The position numbers and the translations under genes were made by a program. A DNA stretch of 47,569 nt. Origin: Paenibacillus ottowii. GTDB taxonomy: Bacteria; Bacillota; Bacilli; Paenibacillales; Paenibacillaceae. The notes under the pieces were generated by a model, which did no database searches, was not told the origin of the DNA, and saw only the letters and a list, made by a program, of their open reading frames with translations. The first letter of the stretch is position 1. Each line of letters begins with the position of its first letter. The stretch covers positions 1-47,569 of the forward strand of contig NZ_VIJZ01000020.1 in the NCBI RefSeq assembly GCF_006874425.1, read 5' to 3'. Below are positions 1 to 9,363 of this stretch, piece after piece.

Positions 1-3000
1 ACTTCGATCAATTGGCCGATGAGTTTTGGATTTTCCAGCCTAGCGGTCTTCAGCAGACCCGAAAGTCCTGAGAAAAGCTGCCCTTCTCCAGCCGCCGCCA
101 CGACAAGCTGGACCAGCACCCTTCCGGCAGGCTTGTCTTTGAGTAGGCCTTGGATGCTCTCAAAGGCGTGCACTGCATAGGCCTGAAACCGCTCATCCAC
201 CCGGCTTTTCCCGGATGTGAAGGCCAAGACCTGTGCTGCTCCGTTCACTCGTGCTTCGAGCCGTTCAGATAAAGCTTCGTCCGGCTCACACAGCAAAATG
301 ATACGGCGGTCATAGACAGGTGCTTCGACCTTCAGCGGCACGTCCTGCTCCTTCCAAACTGGCTCCAGCAGCAGGGTATGGCTAGCTGCAGCCACAGGGG
401 CTTCCGCTGCTGCTCTGACCTTGGCTGCTCCAGCCTCCACCTCAGGAGCCCAGCAGCGTTGCTGAGCAAAAGGATACGTAGGCAAACTGATTCTTTTCGG
501 CCGCACATCGTAATATAGTAATTTCCAATCGATATAGAAGCCTTTGGCCCATAGCTCTGCCAACTTGTTCATCTCACGATTTAAGATCCATTTGCTCACT
601 AATTCCTTGAACACTTCTTCCTGCTCAAACCATTGCACTGGATCTTGCTGATTATGTTCTGCCCGCCAGCAATTCTCGATATGTTCTTGTCCATTCGCGA
701 ACGATTCCAGTTTTTGCACCAGTTCGCTCGTATTCTTGACGATAAACGCTACCCGACATTTCATTGCCATTCGTCCTGTTTGAAGCGTAAAAGATACATC
801 CGACAAATCTACTTCTTGAGAAGCTGTCAAGAAAGCCGAGAGGTCCCCAGCATATGCCTTAAGGCGCTGATCATTTTTGGCAGACAAAGGAATAAGATAG
901 TCAGCAGCATCGTTCATCAAACTGGATTTAGAGCCTTCCGGTTTCTCATGGGCTATAAATTGTTCGAAAATGGCATGAGCATTCGTTCCCCCTATGCCAA
1001 AGGAGCTTAACGCCGCCCGATGGGGAGCCGAAGCATGTTCCCATTTCCGCAGTTTATCAACGACATAAAAAGGCGATTCAGACAAATGGATATCGGTATT
1101 GGGTTTATCGTAATTAAGCGTAGGAGGAATCTCATTATGGTATAAGCTTAAAGCGACTTTAATGCACCCCGCCAAACCTGCTGCAGTGTCCAAATGTCCG
1201 ATATTGGTTTTGACCGATCCAATACCACAAAATTGTTTTTTGTCCGTGTACTGCCTGAATGTATCATTCAGGGCAGCAAATTCAACCGGATCGCCCAATT
1301 TGGTTCCGGTTCCGTGTGTCTCAATATAACTGATCGTTTCAGGATGAATTCCAGTTGATTCGATCGTCTTCTGAATAACTTCAGACTGACCCTTAACACT
1401 TGGAGCATAAAACCCCAGTTTGTCAGTCCCATCGTTATTCACGCTAACCCCTCGTAAAATCGTATAAATATGGTCACCGTCTCTAACGGCATCCAGCGTT
1501 TTTTTCAGCAGAACAACTCCAACCCCTTCTCCGCCAATCATTCCGTCTGCCGAATCATCAAAAGCTCTAATATGACCATCACTAGAAAAGTTCAAGCCAG
1601 GCTGATATACATAGCCTAAGCTGTTGAAAGGAAAGATTGTTGACGCTCCAACTAACGCGTATTTTGATTCACCAGATAGCAGGCTCTGCGAAGCTAGACG
1701 CAGTCCGACTAACGAGGAAGAACAGTTCGAGTGCACAAATAGACTGGGACCCTTAAATCCCAATTTATGAGAGATCATAGTAGGAATGGTCCCGCCCTGT
1801 GCCAAAATCCAGGTTACATATTCATCGGCATTTCTCAGGACATTAGGCGACTGCGATGCCAAATTAGGAATAAATGCTTGATAAAAGCTACTGCTCGCCG
1901 ACATATACACACTGGTTTCAGGAATTTCTTTAGAAACATAACCAGCATCTTCAACAGCCTTCCATGCATGCTGTAGCAGCAATTTCATCTGAGGGTCCAT
2001 AAATTCAGCATTTTTTTGGGACAAGTTAAAAAACTCAGGGTCGAAATACTCTTTCCCCTCAATCGTACATTGTCCAGACACATAGTTGGGATGCTCGATA
2101 ATCTCTCTCTCCAACCCTAATTGAGCTAGTTCCTCTTCGGAAAAGTAGCGGACACTTTCCACCCCTGCCCTCAGATTGCTCCAAAACTCAACGTGGTTTT
2201 TTGCACCCGGGAAATGGGATGAAATTCCTATGATTGCAATGCTATCCTCATAATAATCAGGGTAGGCTGGTTTATGTTCATCTTCCTTCGAGTCTATTCT
2301 CTGTGAAATGGTGTTTTCAGCGGTATCTGTTTGTTCTGCTGCAAAAGCTGGGGCTTCGCCATTTACTTTCGTAATATAGGCACTAAGCTCCTTAATCGTT
2401 GGATACTTGAACAGGGCTGTCACCGAAATATCGCATTCCAGCTTGTCCTTGATCTTGCTAACCATCTCTGCGGCTGTAAAAGAATTTCCACCCACGTCGA
2501 AAAAGGCATCATCTGTACTTAGATGATCGACATCCAAAAGCTTTTTCCATATTGTTAAAACTTGATGTTCAACATCTGATTGCGGCAAATGGATTTTTCT
2601 TGTTGCTGTAGCGAGTTCGACCCTGCGGCTCCTTAATTCCTTCCGGTCTATTTTTCCATTCGGGGTCAATGGAAGCTTGTCCAGTTCGATAAAGAATGCT
2701 GGAATCATATAATAAGGCAAGAGTGTTTTTAAATATTTTCGCACTTCATTTGGGTCAAGTGAGGAATTCCCGAACTCGGAGTCGTTCCGCAAATAGTAGG
2801 CAACAAGTTGCTTATCCCCTCCTTGTTCCTTGACAACCACGACACATTCATCAATTCCTGGATATGTTCTGACCTGACCTTCAACTTCACTCAGCTCAAT
2901 CCGAAACCCGCGAATTTTCACTTGATAATCCATCCGACCCAAATACTCAATAGAGCCGTCAGAAAGCCACTTGCATAAATCTCCAGTTCTATAGAGCTTA

Positions 3001-6000
3001 GTTCCGGGCTTGAATGGATTGTCAATAAACTTTTCATCCGTAAGCACCGGCAGATTTAAATAACCTCTGGCCAAGCCACTACCCGAAATGAAAAGCTCAC
3101 CCGGAAACCCAGCAGGCACAAGTCTAAGATGCTGATCCAAAATATAAATCTGGGTGTTAGCAATAGGCTTACCGATCGAAGTCGGCTTGTCGGCAGTAAT
3201 CGGCTGAATTGTAGACCAAATCGTCGTCTCAGTCGGACCGAACATATTCCATGCCTCACCGTTGTTATGCACAAAATAAGATTTCAATGTTTCCGAAAGT
3301 GCTTCTCCGCCACAGAGGATTTTCATATTTTCTTCATTCTTCCAGCCAGCTTGAAACAGCATCGTCCAAGTCACAGGAGTAGCCTGCATCATTGTCGGTT
3401 TTATTGTTTGAATCTCCTGCTTGAGTCTTTCAACATCCTTGGCTTTTTCAGAACTGCAAACATAACATTGAGCGCCTTTAATCAAGGGCAGATATAATTC
3501 AAGTCCCGCGATATCAAAGCAATACGTTGTCACAGCAAGCAGTTTATCCTGCTCTGTTATGCCTGGCTTTTCTCCCATGGAAAGAAGAAAGTTGGTCAAC
3601 GCTTTGTGCGGGATCATGACACCTTTAGGTTTCCCTGTACTTCCAGAGGTATATATCACATATGCCAAATGGCTAAGCTGTACTTGCCGTTTGAGTGTCT
3701 TTCTTCCCTTTACACTACTTTCCAGTTGATCCCAATCGTTATCAAGAACAATGCAGTTCACATGACTCCCTGCCAGCCGAGACACTGTTTCCAATAATTC
3801 CGATTGCGTAATGACAAGGGATGCATTGGAATCCTGAAGCATATACTCCAATCGATCCTCCGGATAGTCCGGATCAAGCGGCACATAGGCTCCTCCTGCC
3901 AGAAGGATTCCCAACAGCCCAATGACCATCTCTAAAGACCGTTCCATGAAAATTCCTACCAGCGTATCAGGAATCACGCCCTGATTTTGTAAATGTAGGG
4001 CGAGCAAAGTGCTCTTTTCTTTTAATTCCCGATAGGTAAGAGATTGCTCTTCATACACGACTGCAATAGCGTCAGGCGTTTTCCTTGCCTGTTTTATGAA
4101 TAATTCAGGGAAGCATTTATCTGGATAACTTATTTCAGTCGCATTCCAGTCATAAAGGATGCTGTTCTTTTCCTCTTGCAATAGTAATGAGCAATCCTGC
4201 AGGGCCCCTGCAGGATTACTCATTAGTGCTTCCGCTAATCCGATGTAACGCTCAGCCATCTGTACGATGGTTGCTTCATCGAACAAACCGGAACGATATT
4301 TGATATTTAATGTCATCTCTTCTTCCTGCTCCAATAGCTCCAATACCAGTTCATATTCACCTTCCTGGTGAATTTCCTCTACCAACTCAACGGTAAAGCT
4401 ATCGCGATACGGCACACAAAGCTGCTGCAAGCTTGAAGTTTGCAGAAAGTTTTGGTAGGAAAAAACTGTTTGGAAAACTGGCGAACTCGCCAGCAGACGC
4501 GGCACATTTAATGCTCGAACCATAGCCGGAAAAGGATAAGAAGCATGATCCATCCCATTGACTACGGTGATTTGCAATTTTTTCATAAAATCCTGGAATG
4601 TCTCTGTTTCCGACACTTGGCTGCGTATTGGAAGCATGTTAACAAAATATCCGATTAATTGGTCAAAACGCTCCTCTGGTCGTACCATAACTGGCAGGCC
4701 AACAATAATATCTTTCTGTCTCGAATACTGGTTAAGCAATATCACATACATACCTAACAAAACGGTAGACAAGCTCATATATTGTGTGCGGGCAAAAGAT
4801 TTTACCCGATTGACCCAATCGACCGGAAGCCGCTTGGTGTATGTTTGTCCTTCCATGCTCGGACTCAGCAAACCTGAGCGGTTATATGGAAGCTCTAGGG
4901 TCGGTAAAGTATCCGACAGCTGTTGCTTCCAATAGGAAAAATACTTCTCCCCTTCTACACTCGCCAGCATCGTTTGTTCCCATTCCACAAAGTCGTTATA
5001 GCTCGCGGCAGGTGGTAAAATGACGGGTCTCTTTCCTTGTACCGAGTCTTTATATGCATCTAAAAAGCTTTGAATAAAAAAGACGAAAGAACTACCATCA
5101 AAAATAATATGATGGATGACCACAAGTATAAAATGTTCTTGTTCGGACCTGGACATCAGATAAACACGCATCAAAGGGTCCTGTTCCAACGCGAATGGCT
5201 GCTTTGCCTTGCTCCGAATAAAGGGAATGATTTCATCCGTTTTCAAGCTTGAAATATCCTCAACCTGTAAATTGAACGGCTGAGCAGACTCCAGCTTTTG
5301 ATAAGGAGTCCCGTTTACCTCTTCAATCACACTTTTTAGAATAGGATATTGTTCTAAGACGGTGTGGAAAGCATGTTTAATGTTCTCGATCTCGACTTTC
5401 GTATTAAACCGGAGACATACTGGTATATTGTAAGCATTCATTTCAGGAGACATTTTATGTAATAACCACAGCCCTTTTTGAACTTCAGAAAGTGGATTCC
5501 ATTGCAAACCGTGCCGGATTGTCTCGGTCTCGGCCTGTACAACCGGTTTATCTTTTTCAATCTTTTTGGCTAAATAAGCCGATAGTAGTTGGATTGTCGG
5601 GTATTCTAGAATTTCTCTTGCATTAACCTCAATTGAGTAAGATTTTTCAATGCCTCGTATGAGCTTCATGACAAGTATGGAATCGATGCCGTAGCCGTGA
5701 ATATTTTTATTCAAATCCATTGCCTCGGGCTCCAAATTCAGTTCTCGATGCAAAAATTGCACCATATATTCCTGAATCTTCAGCTGTATCAACGAAACAG
5801 CGTCTACAGTAGCATCCGTTGCTCCAATACCCGAATGCGCTGTTGAGAGGGTACTCCGATATTGATAAAGCGCCCTAAGCTCTTGTTTGATGTAAGCATT
5901 ACAGCAAACCTTTCTTTGGATTTTCCCGCTCCCCGTTTTGGGAATACTCCCTTTTGGCAGCAAATATATATCATAGATCTCAAGTTGATGCGTCCCAGAT

Positions 6001-7574
6001 ACAGCGTTCAGCATGTTTTCGACCAGTCGTTTATATTCCTGCTCATGAAGAGGTGCTTCAATCTCCTGTACGACGATTACTTTTTCCTGACCATTGATTT
6101 CGGTGGAAAATACAGCGATAGATAAGGTCAGCTCCGGTATATTCTTTTGGATGGTCCATTCAATATCGACAGCATGATGATTTTTGCCGCGAATGATAAT
6201 GACTTCTTTCTCTCTGCCGATGACATAGATATGATTGTCCGCAATAAAACCAAGGTCTCCTGTACGGAAAAAACCACCTTCATGTGTAGTAGAAAGTACC
6301 GCCTCAAAAGTACTGTCCGTTTCTTCCTTCCTGTTTAAATAGCCCTCTGCCGTCCGATCAGATTTAATCCAAATTTCTCCAATTTCCTCTGGTAGACATT
6401 GCATATGACTTTCAGGATGAACAATCCGTATTTCTGTCGGAGCTTCGATCTCCCCGCAGCTAACAACGGACTTCGAAGGGTTCTTCTCATCAGTGTATTG
6501 GACTCTTCTTTGCTCCAAGCTAGCTATATCCAAATTAAGAAATCTTATCGACTGACCCGGTTTTACACTGGTAACAGGACACAACTCGGATAAGCCGAGA
6601 AGAGGACAAAATATATTTTCTTTAAGCCCTAATACCCGGAAGTTATGGACGAATTTTTCGTAACTCTCCTTCCGAATGGGTTCACCTGCACATATAATAG
6701 CTTCGAGATGGTGTAGGGAATATTCCTGTAGTGAAGCTACGTCCAAGGTGGAGCAGCAGTAATCGAATGCAAAGTTTGGCGCAGCCGTATGGGTAGCCTG
6801 ATACTTGTCAATCATCTGAATCCAGTGCTCCGGATTTTTAGCAAAGCTTTCTGGCGGGAGAATAATGCTTGAGGCGCCATTCAATAGCGGTACCAAGATA
6901 TTATTTTGCAATCCAAAAGCATGGAATTGCGGCATCCAGGAAACGATACGGCTATTTTGGTCAATTCTCCATTGCTCAGCCTTAACCTGATTCATCAAAC
7001 ATCTATGGCTGAGAATTACACCTTTAGGCAGAGATGTAGAGCCTGATGTGTACAGCAAAAGGGCCATATCTTCAGGTGCTGGCAATCTCATCTTTATATC
7101 TATGTGGGCAGCGCTCTTTTGAAGAATCTCATCAATATTTAGGATACGAAACGTTCTATACTCCGGTTGTGTTTGAAGATAAGCTTTGAAGGCAGTATCT
7201 GTTATGATACATACAGCCCCGGAATCCGTTTGAATAGGCTTTATTTTCTCAAGCATTTTTTCATCTGGCTCTGCTGCTGTAATGGGTGTAGGGATGGCTA
7301 CGATGTTTGCATAAAAACATGCCAGCATGCTGCTGATATATCCCAGACCCTGAGAAAATACAAGGAGCGCTCTTTCCTGCGCAGCCAGTTCTTTCATTAG
7401 AATGTTGCTCAAAGTTTGCACTTGCAGCAAAAGCGTGGTCCCCGTAAGAACGTGAGGACGCTCTCCTTCATTCTCAAAAGTAAACAACTCTGTTTCAGGA
7501 AATTGCCGGCAAGTTTCCATAAAAGAAACGATCGGGATATTAAAGTCTGATCTTTGATCATGTTTACGTGTCAT
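1..7574 (-). CDS. Hybrid FAAL-NRPS-trans-AT PKS megasynthase (partial, 3' end outside window)
   Basis: Starter protein of a lipo-peptide/polyketide assembly line, at least 2524 residues and still open at the left edge. Order seen: fatty acyl-AMP ligase (about 1-585; A3-like LLYTSGSTSLPKG near 175), carrier with phosphopantetheine Ser632 (GYGIDS), condensation domain (HHIIFDG near 818), adenylation domain (about 1140-1640; YTSGSTGKPKG near 1304), second carrier with Ser1698 (GGNSF), ketosynthase from about 1774 with Cys1951 (SNCSSS), HGTGT and IGHLDTAAG, then the N-terminal structural part of a ketoreductase. No acyltransferase follows the KS, so loading is inferred to be in trans. The FAAL should activate a fatty acid as acyl-AMP for the first carrier; C-A-carrier adds one amino acid of unassigned specificity; the KS extends it. 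ATG at 7574 is preceded by GAGGAG at 11 nt; the ATG at 7578 runs into a stop. Product not identified. Confidence 0.95.
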   Translation of the reverse strand, partial: MTRKHDQRSDFNIPIVSFMETCRQFPETELFTFENEGERPHVLTGTTLLLQVQTLSNILMKELAAQERALLVFSQGLGYISSMLACFYANIVAIPTPITAAEPDEKMLEKIKPIQTDSGAVCIITDTAFKAYLQTQPEYRTFRILNIDEILQKSAAHIDIKMRLPAPEDMALLLYTSGSTSLPKGVILSHRCLMNQVKAEQWRIDQNSRIVSWMPQFHAFGLQNNILVPLLNGASSIILPPESFAKNPEHWIQMIDKYQATHTAAPNFAFDYCCSTLDVASLQEYSLHHLEAIICAGEPIRKESYEKFVHNFRVLGLKENIFCPLLGLSELCPVTSVKPGQSIRFLNLDIASLEQRRVQYTDEKNPSKSVVSCGEIEAPTEIRIVHPESHMQCLPEEIGEIWIKSDRTAEGYLNRKEETDSTFEAVLSTTHEGGFFRTGDLGFIADNHIYVIGREKEVIIIRGKNHHAVDIEWTIQKNIPELTLSIAVFSTEINGQEKVIVVQEIEAPLHEQEYKRLVENMLNAVSGTHQLEIYDIYLLPKGSIPKTGSGKIQRKVCCNAYIKQELRALYQYRSTLSTAHSGIGATDATVDAVSLIQLKIQEYMVQFLHRELNLEPEAMDLNKNIHGYGIDSILVMKLIRGIEKSYSIEVNAREILEYPTIQLLSAYLAKKIEKDKPVVQAETETIRHGLQWNPLSEVQKGLWLLHKMSPEMNAYNIPVCLRFNTKVEIENIKHAFHTVLEQYPILKSVIEEVNGTPYQKLESAQPFNLQVEDISSLKTDEIIPFIRSKAKQPFALEQDPLMRVYLMSRSEQEHFILVVIHHIIFDGSSFVFFIQSFLDAYKDSVQGKRPVILPPAASYNDFVEWEQTMLASVEGEKYFSYWKQQLSDTLPTLELPYNRSGLLSPSMEGQTYTKRLPVDWVNRVKSFARTQYMSLSTVLLGMYVILLNQYSRQKDIIVGLPVMVRPEERFDQLIGYFVNMLPIRSQVSETETFQDFMKKLQITVVNGMDHASYPFPAMVRALNVPRLLASSPVFQTVFSYQNFLQTSSLQQLCVPYRDSFTVELVEEIHQEGEYELVLELLEQEEEMTLNIKYRSGLFDEATIVQMAERYIGLAEALMSNPAGALQDCSLLLQEEKNSILYDWNATEISYPDKCFPELFIKQARKTPDAIAVVYEEQSLTYRELKEKSTLLALHLQNQGVIPDTLVGIFMERSLEMVIGLLGILLAGGAYVPLDPDYPEDRLEYMLQDSNASLVITQSELLETVSRLAGSHVNCIVLDNDWDQLESSVKGRKTLKRQVQLSHLAYVIYTSGSTGKPKGVMIPHKALTNFLLSMGEKPGITEQDKLLAVTTYCFDIAGLELYLPLIKGAQCYVCSSEKAKDVERLKQEIQTIKPTMMQATPVTWTMLFQAGWKNEENMKILCGGEALSETLKSYFVHNNGEAWNMFGPTETTIWSTIQPITADKPTSIGKPIANTQIYILDQHLRLVPAGFPGELFISGSGLARGYLNLPVLTDEKFIDNPFKPGTKLYRTGDLCKWLSDGSIEYLGRMDYQVKIRGFRIELSEVEGQVRTYPGIDECVVVVKEQGGDKQLVAYYLRNDSEFGNSSLDPNEVRKYLKTLLPYYMIPAFFIELDKLPLTPNGKIDRKELRSRRVELATATRKIHLPQSDVEHQVLTIWKKLLDVDHLSTDDAFFDVGGNSFTAAEMVSKIKDKLECDISVTALFKYPTIKELSAYITKVNGEAPAFAAEQTDTAENTISQRIDSKEDEHKPAYPDYYEDSIAIIGISSHFPGAKNHVEFWSNLRAGVESVRYFSEEELAQLGLEREIIEHPNYVSGQCTIEGKEYFDPEFFNLSQKNAEFMDPQMKLLLQHAWKAVEDAGYVSKEIPETSVYMSASSSFYQAFIPNLASQSPNVLRNADEYVTWILAQGGTIPTMISHKLGFKGPSLFVHSNCSSSLVGLRLASQSLLSGESKYALVGASTIFPFNSLGYVYQPGLNFSSDGHIRAFDDSADGMIGGEGVGVVLLKKTLDAVRDGDHIYTILRGVSVNNDGTDKLGFYAPSVKGQSEVIQKTIESTGIHPETISYIETHGTGTKLGDPVEFAALNDTFRQYTDKKQFCGIGSVKTNIGHLDTAAGLAGCIKVALSLYHNEIPPTLNYDKPNTDIHLSESPFYVVDKLRKWEHASAPHRAALSSFGIGGTNAHAIFEQFIAHEKPEGSKSSLMNDAADYLIPLSAKNDQRLKAYAGDLSAFLTASQEVDLSDVSFTLQTGRMAMKCRVAFIVKNTSELVQKLESFANGQEHIENCWRAEHNQQDPVQWFEQEEVFKELVSKWILNREMNKLAELWAKGFYIDWKLLYYDVRPKRISLPTYPFAQQRCWAPEVEAGAAKVRAAAEAPVAAASHTLLLEPVWKEQDVPLKVEAPVYDRRIILLCEPDEALSERLEARVNGAAQVLAFTSGKSRVDERFQAYAVHAFESIQGLLKDKPAGRVLVQLVVAAAGEGQLFSGLSGLLKTARLENPKLIGQLIE

Positions 7575-7687
7575 TCATCCACCAACTCCTCAAACCACAA
7601 AATTTAAATACAGCATGAGCTAAGTGCTTATCACGATGTCTATTTTGAGCTGCTGTTTCACGCTTGAAACGTTGCCTAACGAAAGTA

Positions 7688-7738
7688 GCAAAGAAAAACG
7701 AGTGATGAGAAAGGCTATGCGCCCCTTTCACACTCGTT
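7688..7738 (-). terminator. Intrinsic terminator between ECH2 and the megasynthase
   Basis: On the minus strand an 8-bp outer stem (AACGAGTG, 7731-7738, with CACTCGTT, 7697-7704) and an inner AAAGG/CCTTT stem are followed by TTTTTCTTTG. It lies in the 231-bp gap inside an otherwise tightly packed operon, upstream of the largest gene. This is where a processive antiterminator such as LoaP would be needed. Confidence 0.8.
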
Positions 7739-7805
7739 TCCAGATCCCCATGAAAAACCGTAAAAGCGCCAACAAATATAAATAAATAAGGATGTGAAAA
7801 AATTA

Positions 7806-8555
7806 TTATTTTCCAAACAGGTTGATGATTCGTTCTTTAACCTCGGCTTGATGAAAGGTCTTCTCATGCATAATCAGCTCTTGTTCTACGATTTTGGGGA
7901 GCTTGTCCCGGAGTGGAGCAACTAGATGATCCTTTAATGTGATTAATGAAAATCTGGGTTTCTCGGCCAGCTGTCTAGCAAGATCCAATCCATAGCTCCT
8001 CACTTCTTTGCGAGGCAGAACTGGAAACGGCACTCCCCGCTTCTCCAGTTCTGCGCCTCGGTAATTCCCCCCATTTAACAATAATTCTTCTCCCAGGCTG
8101 AACCCTAGTTTTTGAGGAATAATGAACGTCGCGCCCATTCCTGGTGTGAATCCATATCTCATAAAATTAGTCGTGTACATACTTTCCTTACTCAGGATTA
8201 CGAAATCAGAAAATAGCCCCATGACAAAGCCCCCACCAACCGCATGGCCCTGCATGGCAGCTATCACTGGAACTTTGCAGTTCAATGCCAGAGAGTAAAT
8301 ATTTTCATCAGTAAACTTCGATGTTCCTTCATGTATAGCCAATAGTCCTTCTTGCGTCCCACCAGTGGCAAAGTAGTTGTCATACCCTGTTAGAATTACG
8401 ACTTTGCAGGTCGAGTCATTCTGGATCGTATGGAACGCTTCTCTAAGTCCATGCGTCATTTCAAGTGTAAAGGTATTTTTATGAACTCTATCTTGCATTG
8501 TTACTTGAATAATCCCTCGCTCGATCTCAAGTAACTCAACCACAGATTGTGACAT
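7806..8555 (-). CDS. Enoyl-CoA hydratase/isomerase-family decarboxylase of the beta-branching cassette (ECH2, PksI-like)
   Basis: 249 residues, crotonase fold. The oxyanion-hole region GHAVGGGFVMG and the following SDFVILSKES segment are typical. In HMG-type beta-branching cassettes, the second crotonase (PksI/CurF-ECH2 type) decarboxylates the 3-methylglutaconyl-ACP made by ECH1 to give the beta-methyl-branched enoyl intermediate. Assignment as ECH2 rather than ECH1 rests on its place as the last cassette gene and on the richer Gly-Gly-Gly oxyanion loop; the order is HMGS, ECH1, ECH2 as in bacillaene-type clusters. AGGGGG lies 13 nt before the ATG. It acts in trans on a carrier of the cytoplasmic PKS complex. 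Confidence 0.88.
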   Translation of the reverse strand: MSQSVVELLEIERGIIQVTMQDRVHKNTFTLEMTHGLREAFHTIQNDSTCKVVILTGYDNYFATGGTQEGLLAIHEGTSKFTDENIYSLALNCKVPVIAAMQGHAVGGGFVMGLFSDFVILSKESMYTTNFMRYGFTPGMGATFIIPQKLGFSLGEELLLNGGNYRGAELEKRGVPFPVLPRKEVRSYGLDLARQLAEKPRFSLITLKDHLVAPLRDKLPKIVEQELIMHEKTFHQAEVKERIINLFGK

Positions 8556-8601
8556 GATGATCTACTTCCCCCTAAGCATCCCGTCTTGTGGCAAACGCCC
8601 A

Positions 8602-9363
8602 TCAGTCCATCCACGGAAATTGACCTGTTTCGACATATCGGAAAATGCCCTTCAGATTTTGAGCGTCTGAAAACACCTCCTGATTGGACGCCAGCGCCAG
8701 TGATTTATACTGACGCAAATCGCTAAGTTTGTCCATAAAGCGTTTGTAGCGTAAAATACCCGTTTTGGACAATCGTCTGAGGCGTAATAAATGCTTGCGC
8801 AGCACCGTATCACTCTGGGCATCATATGCATCGACTAACCCCCATGTAAGAGCCTGCTCAACCCTAATCGGCTGTGTCATTAATGTCAAATAATTCGCTT
8901 TTTGGAATCCAACTCTGCGTACTAAAAAGGGAAGAACACAAGCAGGTAAAAGCCCAAATAACAATTCCGACAGACTGAACTGTGCTGTCTGATCTGCTAT
9001 CACAATATCGCTGGCAGCAATAAATCCAATGCCGCCAGCGTTTGCCTTTCCTCGCACATGAGAAATCGTGATATAGGGACCTGTCGCCAGTTTTAACCAC
9101 AGATCATATAGAGGTTCTGGATTCTGTACATGCTCATGTTCATTTGCCATTTTTTCGTACATTCCTTGAAAATCCGCTCCAAGACAGAACACCTCCGGTA
9201 GACCTTCCAAAACAACGATCGTAACCGACTCCTCACACAGTGCAAGCACATACATGCATTCCTCAATAAGGGTATTATTTATTGTGTTATTTGCCTCTGG
9301 TCGGTAAAACCGTAAGTAACAAATCGATTCTTGAAACCGAACCTGAATCGTTTGATAATTCAT
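8602..9363 (-). CDS. Enoyl-CoA hydratase-family dehydratase of the beta-branching cassette (ECH1, PksH-like)
   Basis: 253 residues from the ATG at 9363, which overlaps the HMG synthase stop as ATGA; a GTG three codons upstream is possible but less likely. Crotonase-fold signatures are the oxyanion-hole segment CLGADFQGMYEK and the GKANAGGIGFIAASD segment; FSLSELLFGLLPA follows where the catalytic acid/base region of ECH1 enzymes lies. In known cassettes ECH1 dehydrates HMG-ACP to 3-methylglutaconyl-ACP before ECH2 decarboxylates it. The 4-base overlap with HMG synthase implies translational coupling. Separating ECH1 from ECH2 is by position and similarity and was not tested by alignment. Confidence 0.88.
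   Translation of the reverse strand: MNYQTIQVRFQESICYLRFYRPEANNTINNTLIEECMYVLALCEESVTIVVLEGLPEVFCLGADFQGMYEKMANEHEHVQNPEPLYDLWLKLATGPYITISHVRGKANAGGIGFIAASDIVIADQTAQFSLSELLFGLLPACVLPFLVRRVGFQKANYLTLMTQPIRVEQALTWGLVDAYDAQSDTVLRKHLLRLRRLSKTGILRYKRFMDKLSDLRQYKSLALASNQEVFSDAQNLKGIFRYVETGQFPWMD

Noticed and set aside
633..6593. Many plus-strand frames of 60-125 codons opposite the megasynthase
   Set aside because: All are shadows of the minus-strand synthase, whose frame runs uninterrupted from 7574 to the edge with intact domain motifs.
7806..9363. The two crotonase genes as parts of fatty-acid beta-oxidation
   Set aside because: They lie inside an HMG synthase/ACP/KS cassette and share overlaps and gaps with it, and no acyl-CoA dehydrogenase or thiolase is near.
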